Shown: one piece after another, positions 60,001 through 64,000 of the stretch | Position numbering within the stretch: the first letter of the stretch is position 1 | Layout of the letters: every line of letters begins with the position of its first letter | Assembly (NCBI GenBank): GCA_963920575.1 | Contig: OY986963.1 | Coordinates: forward strand, 3,510,896 to 3,574,895 | DNA: 64,000 nt | Source: Narthecium ossifragum | Lineage: Eukaryota > Streptophyta > Magnoliopsida > Dioscoreales > Nartheciaceae | Direction: 5' to 3' | The notes under the pieces: generated by a model | What the model saw: the letters and a program-made list of their open reading frames with translations, nothing else | What the model was told of the DNA's origin: nothing | The model's database searches: none | Position numbers and translations under genes: made by a program

Positions 60001-60085
60001 GTGATAGTTATTTTCCACAATCACTAGTTACTTTCCATAATTTTCAATCACTAATAACTTCCCACTAGTTACTTTCCGTTAGGTG
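57060..60085. repeat. Array of GGAAAGTAACT / AGTTACTTTCC motifs, many as palindromes
   Basis: The 11-base motif GGAAAGTAACT and its reverse complement recur many dozens of times over about 3 kb, usually spaced 15-45 bases and mixed in both directions. Where the two halves meet around TAGT they make a perfect 22-bp palindrome (57790-57811). Longer units also repeat: CAATCACTAGTTACTTTCCA, ATACTGGTCATAGTTACTTT and TGGTGGAAAGTAACTGATGA; 59040-59480, 59480-59900 and 59880-60070 are successive diverged copies of a unit of about 430 bp. The array is split by the N gap at 58148-58347. Confidence 0.9.
58148..58347. other. Assembly gap (200 N)
   Basis: Exactly 200 unknown bases within the palindromic array. 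The round number suggests a scaffolding estimate. Reading frames crossing it are meaningless. Confidence 0.99.
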
Positions 60086-60179
60086 GTTTCATAGTTCAAG
60101 TCGGATATTTCCCGTATTTTACACCTATTTTTTCAGGTATTTTTCCAACATTTTTTCTTATTTTTCGGCCTTTTCCGTT

Positions 60180-60985
60180 ATTTTTCAACGATTTTTCCTA
60201 CTTATAAAATTCCTCTCTCCTCTCACCTCTTCTCCTCCTTCACAGCCAACGCCCCCGAGATCATTCACCCCTTTTGACCCTTCTCTGGCGTCGCCCCGAC
60301 CTCCGATCTCCTTCGATCTCTTCCTGAGCTCCTCCGACCTCCTCCGAACTGGCTTATCTCGTCCTCACCTCCTCCGACCTGGCCGATCTCGTCCTCACCC
60401 CCCGACTTGGCTGACCTCCTCTCGATCTCCTCCGACCTCCTCTCGTCGTCCCCGATCTCCTCACCCGCCCGATCTCGTCGTCTCCGATCTCCTCACCCAG
60501 CCCCCCGCCCCCGCCATCCGTCGCGATCACTCCTTCCCTGGTGCCCCCGTCACGCCCATCACGATCCTCTTCACCGACTTCCACGGAGATCTCCGACGGG
60601 ATCGCGATCTCCCCACTCTGACCTCCCCTTCACCGACGGCGACGGGATCTTTGACCTCCCCACTCCAACCTCTTCGTCCTCCTTCCAACCTCCCAAGGAT
60701 CCCATTCACCGACGGGATCTCCGGCAACACATCAGGTTCGCGATAAATGAAATCGGTGGAGATTTCTTCGGAAGCGGGGGAATCCATCCGTGGAGTCTGA
60801 TTGGATCTGAGCTCGTAGGCGGTGGATCTGAGCTCGGCGATGTGGTGGTCGTTGGAGTCCTTGGGCGTCGATGAAGATGAGTTCAATCGACGTCGGGGTT
60901 CCTTTGGCAGTATCAAAGAGGTCCAAGGTGACTTGGTGGCGGATCAATGATGGGAAGGAAGGTGAAGGGTCAGGAAGCTCAAACG
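60180..60985. other. GC-rich block inside the transposon
   Basis: Rich in TCCGACCTCC and GATCTC repeats (60290-60500), with open frames on both strands (for example 60407-60874 + and 60527-60916 -) that arise from base composition. It might be a captured gene fragment, but no protein family is recognisable. Confidence 0.4.
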
Positions 60986-61372
60986 TGTGACAGGGTATTT
61001 TAGACATAAAAAAAAACAGCTAAGCATAAGGGTAGTAAACGCCTTAAGGAAAATATATCTGGAGCTATAATTAAATATTTCCTATCCAGAGTCCTGAAGA
61101 CCAATTAAGCGATTAACATGCACACGGGTGGCGGCCTAAACGCCGCGAGGATTGGTCGCTTGATCTCAATCGTTCGTTGCCTTCCCGCCAAAAAGCCAAC
61201 CGGTCCATGCACGTATGAACAGACGCCTAAGCGCCCCAAAATTCTATTACAAAACCAAGCACCCTCTCTCACCATTTCTCTCGTCTCTCCTCACAATCAC
61301 TCGATCACGAGCACCTCTAGCTCAGAGTCGTCGTCACCAAGTCACAATCATCACTCCTACTATCAACCGAAG

Positions 61373-62506
61373 ATGGTGAATCCCAACCTCACTCCCCTCG
61401 ACCTGTCCCTGTTTCATGGCACTGAGAGGACCTTGTTCAATCGCTTAACCCGGGAGATGGGACAAGATGCAGTTCGCATGAAGTGGGTCATGGCGCTGTG
61501 GCTCTGGTTGGAGTCGATAGGTCATCACGGCATCATTCGGCATATCTTCTCATACACGGAGGAGACTATCCTAGCTTTCGTCCGAGAGGCGGAAGCGGTA
61601 CTGGACTTGTTGGTGGCGGGCCGCCGCCATGATCGATCCGTAGACGCTATGCCTTTGACGGAACAGCTCGTTAATGAGCCAATAGATCTACGATTCTTCG
61701 AATACCACCGTCAGGCGGCGGTGAACGGGATCATGAGGATCTTTCAGAACGTGATCCAGATCATATTCGATGACACCCGGATGGAGGTGGTGAGGAGAGA
61801 TCCAAGCCACCCGGACAATATGCGTGTAATGTCCAGCGGGCTTATCATTAGGCCCTTCGGAGAGGGTACTAGCGAGCAAGGCGGAATGGTTGGAGAGACC
61901 ATGGACGCTGTCACCGCCGCAACGCTGCCAACGGCCGGGAATGAACCTCCGGTGGCTCAAGTGCCGTTCCTGCCATTCTGGATTCCGATAGTGCCACCGC
62001 CGACAGTAATCACTACTCCAGTACTTCCCATGCAAGCTACGCCGCCGACTAATCTCAATCCTATGGCAAGACCGTGGTCGCCGATCATAAATCCAACTCT
62101 CGAGGATCAGCGATCTCTCTTCATAACGTTTTCTAGAGGGTATCCACTTAGCAGGGAGGAAATCACTGAATTCTTTACCACGTAAGTCTGTGCATATATA
62201 TGCATGCATGTTTAATTATTTATGTCTACATTTCTCCTTTGCATGCACGCACGTTGATCTATGTTTGCAAACTTAATTTCTAACGTTGGCCTTGAGGTTG
62301 ATGACAGTCGCTATGGACCTTGTATCGAGGTCGTGATGATTGAGAAGACCACCGCTCCAGGAATTCCTCCACAGTATGGTAGAATAATTTTCACCAACGC
62401 TTCAATGATTCCATTAACACTGAATGGTCAGAGGACTGCGAAGTTTCTCATCAACGGGAAACATCTCTGGGCAAGGGTGTATGTTCCACGTCAGCCCTCG
62501 AAGTGA
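61373..62506 (+). CDS. RRM-fold plant protein, 2 exons, 335 aa
   Basis: Exons 61373-62181 and 62308-62506 join in phase (1,008 nt). The start MVNPNLTPLDLSLFHGTERT is preferred; an in-frame ATG at 61118 would add 85 low-complexity residues. N-terminal residues 1-130 are helical (MKWVMALWLWLESIGHHGII, EETILAFVREAEAVL). A Pro-rich linker (about 185-240) leads to a C-terminal RRM-like fold: RSLFITFSRGYPLSREEITE, FFTTRYGPCIEVVM, YGRIIFTNAS and AKFLINGKHLWARVYVP. This combination (FTFSRGYPL, NGKHxWARxY) is typical of a plant family annotated only as RNA-recognition-motif proteins; the RNA target and role are unknown to me. It begins about 265 bp beyond the transposon. Confidence 0.78.
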
Positions 62507-63629
62507 TCAAAAGATAGATTTCATGATGAGAAAAGAGATCGACCGGGTGTTATTAATTTGTTGAGGATATTAAAGTTAATATCGGCTATTAATTAAATTG
62601 TTTAATTGTGATCGTATATTGTTTGTTTATTGGAATTATTGATATTAAGAAATTTAAATTTTATAACGCAACAATTTAATCGCGTTGCGTTATTGCCTTC
62701 TTCTTCTTGCGTACGTGCATTGTTCACGAACCTTATTACCAACGTTGATGAAGCGGCGCTGATGAGGGAGAAAAAAGAGAAACATGATAATGGTTCATGT
62801 GGGACATGTATGTTAGTCTGCAACTTCTCAGCCTTTAGCTAAAAGTTGTGTAGTGAAAGTAGTTGTTAGTTACCTCAATGGGTGTGATTTATAGAGAAGG
62901 AAATTGAAGGCTTTTTGTATGGCTGTGGAGGATTCTGGTGACGGCTTGTGGTCGAGCCCGACCGGCTAGCCTATATACTTTTGCCAAAAAAATTTTAAAA
63001 AAAATGTCGGATCCGGTTCAATTCATATGTATTCGATTTACCTAATCATTTACACATTTATAATTCCTAAAAACTTTCCAGCTCACGTACAAACATATTA
63101 AGAATATTTAATAAAATAAGTTGAGAAATCTCTGATGGCTGGAACAAAACTTAACTTTTACCTTTAATGATCAATAACGCTAGACAGTTTCATCAGTCAC
63201 TAATAACCACCAAAACGTTCACAAGAAGGCCCATTTGTAAAAGAGTTCTATTCAGGTGCTACCATGTTTTTGGATATTACCATGCTACCAATGGCTGGGA
63301 TTTGATCATTTCCATCAAAATGTCCAAAATGTGCCACACATTAGTAAATTGCTGACATGGATTATTAGCCGTTTTTTAGCCAAGCCAATAGCTCCCTTTT
63401 ATTTCCAATCTCTAATTATTTTGTTCTCCATCCCCAATCCCTTTTCTAGCTCCATCCCTCTCGCAGCCGAGCTCCTCCAACGCTGCCAATGTCGGAGCTC
63501 CTTCGTCACCGGAGATCCCTCAACGTCGTTCCCAATCCCTATCGTCTCCAATCTCCATCTCTCGCTGGCTCTCCCCGTCGAAATCCTCCGTCGCCGTCGC
63601 CAAATGTCCTACATCGCGCCTCAATAGGG
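62507..63629. other. 3' UTR and intergenic DNA
   Basis: 62507-63360 is AT-rich with no gene recognised. 63380-63620 is a pyrimidine-rich, moderately GC-rich stretch without a recognisable product. Confidence 0.5.
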
Positions 63630-63781
63630 GCAGCCAACCCTTTGGATGTGGTGCAGAAGCTGAGGAAGAACTGAAGAAGCACTAGCACCCAGTTATTGTA
63701 TCAATTGGGCCAACCAAGGAGGAGAAGGAGGAGGAGCCCAAAAAGGAGGAGAAGAAGGATGTGAACGAGCAAATCGACTAA
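63630..63781 (+). pseudogene. HIPP (heavy-metal-associated isoprenylated protein) fragment, frameshifted
   Basis: One frame reads AANPLDVVQKLRKN then stop; the next frame continues PVIVSIGPTKEEKEEEPKKE, EKKDVNEQID, stop. Together they resemble the end of the HMA domain and the Lys/Glu linker of plant HIPPs (DxVSKLRK...EIVSVGPAKEEKKEEPKKEE). The frame breaks at 63665-63690, and there is no upstream metal-binding half and no CaaX end, so it is a dead fragment. Confidence 0.6.
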
Positions 63782-64000
63782 AACATGGATAATTCTCTTA
63801 TGAGATAAGTGTGAGGACATGTTTCTCTAATCTGGCTCGACCATGTAGATCGGGGGCCGTGTCATGTTCGCATGTTTTCGCATCGAACGCGATCTGTTAG
63901 ATCACATTATTACTTTTGGGACCCCAAGGGTAATTTGGTAAATTACACCTTGGCGGTCGGTTTCACACCTGCGTAGTGCACACACAACCCTATGAATGAT
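63782..64000. other. Window end, nothing recognised
   Basis: About 220 bases, no gene or repeat feature that I can support. Confidence 0.6.

Larger units (their letters stand above)
56694..61107. mobile_element. Large TIR transposon (about 4.4 kb) with internal palindromic repeat array
   Basis: The left arm 56694-56815 (AATTGGTGTTTAGGTCC, AAATATTTATTC, TTTTTCTTAAGGTGTTTA, TTGCTTAGCTGTATTTTTTT, TGTCAAAAATACTC) is matched inverted by the right arm 60990-61107 (AATTGGTCTTCAGGACT, AAATATTTAATTA, TTTTCCTTAAGGCGTTTA, ATGCTTAGCTGTTTTTTTTT, TGTCTAAAATACCC). TIRs of over 100 bp suggest a Mutator-like or Pack-MULE type element. Inside are the short-motif array and a GC-rich block (60200-60980) with open frames I do not recognise. 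No transposase is seen; the 200-base gap could hide little of one. Confidence 0.72.

Noticed and set aside
60354..61007. Several open frames on both strands in the GC-rich block of the transposon
   Set aside because: Overlapping frames on both strands, driven by composition, with no recognisable domain or splice structure.
1..64000. CRISPR arrays, operons, riboswitches, bacterial insertion sequences
   Set aside because: The window is plant nuclear DNA; the only short-repeat array (57060-60085) lacks regular spacers and is palindromic and diverged.

Overview
This is nuclear DNA of a flowering plant: interrupted genes with GT-AG introns, AT-rich spacers crowded with transposon debris, chloroplast-targeted and plant-only proteins. 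The strongly GC-rich 5' ends of several genes (for example the mTERF gene) fit a monocot better than a eudicot; that is an inference. There are eleven protein-coding loci that I could follow codon by codon across splice sites, so most exon coordinates below close in frame. One 200-base run of N (58148-58347) is an assembly gap.

Left third (1-18.1 kb): a Derlin gene (ER-associated degradation) and a short USP-domain gene, both on the minus strand. The sequence around them exists twice. Parts of 172-2570, the Derlin start, and 7711-8170 recur in the same order at 14348-18092, but the second copy has lost the whole Derlin body. Each copy has since collected its own MITEs. Helitron ends, a foldback element and a kelch-gene fragment inside a Harbinger-like element lie between and around the copies.

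Middle (18.4-39.7 kb): ceramide kinase (minus) stands head to head with PnsB3, a subunit of the chloroplast NDH complex (plus). An LTR, CACTA and LINE graveyard follows (27-31.3 kb), then an intronless mTERF gene and APC8/CDC23, whose 3 kb intron carries a MITE.

Right third (41-56 kb): a small membrane-protein gene (minus) and an Ntn-hydrolase asparaginase gene (plus) stand head to head; DUO1, the male-germline R2R3-MYB, follows, then a RhoGAP-like gene (minus). This block contains an unusual inverted chimeric duplication. A decayed copy of the small membrane-protein gene sits just upstream of DUO1. The intact copy lies upstream of the asparaginase gene, fused to a duplicated last exon of that same asparaginase gene at a shared motif of about 20 bp.

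Right end (56.7-64 kb): a transposon of about 4.4 kb with roughly 110 bp diverged terminal inverted repeats, filled with a 3 kb array of a short motif arranged as palindromes; then an RRM-fold gene and a broken HIPP metal-binding fragment.

The genes are housekeeping or developmental loci and do not form one pathway. The novelty lies in the rearrangements and repeats.
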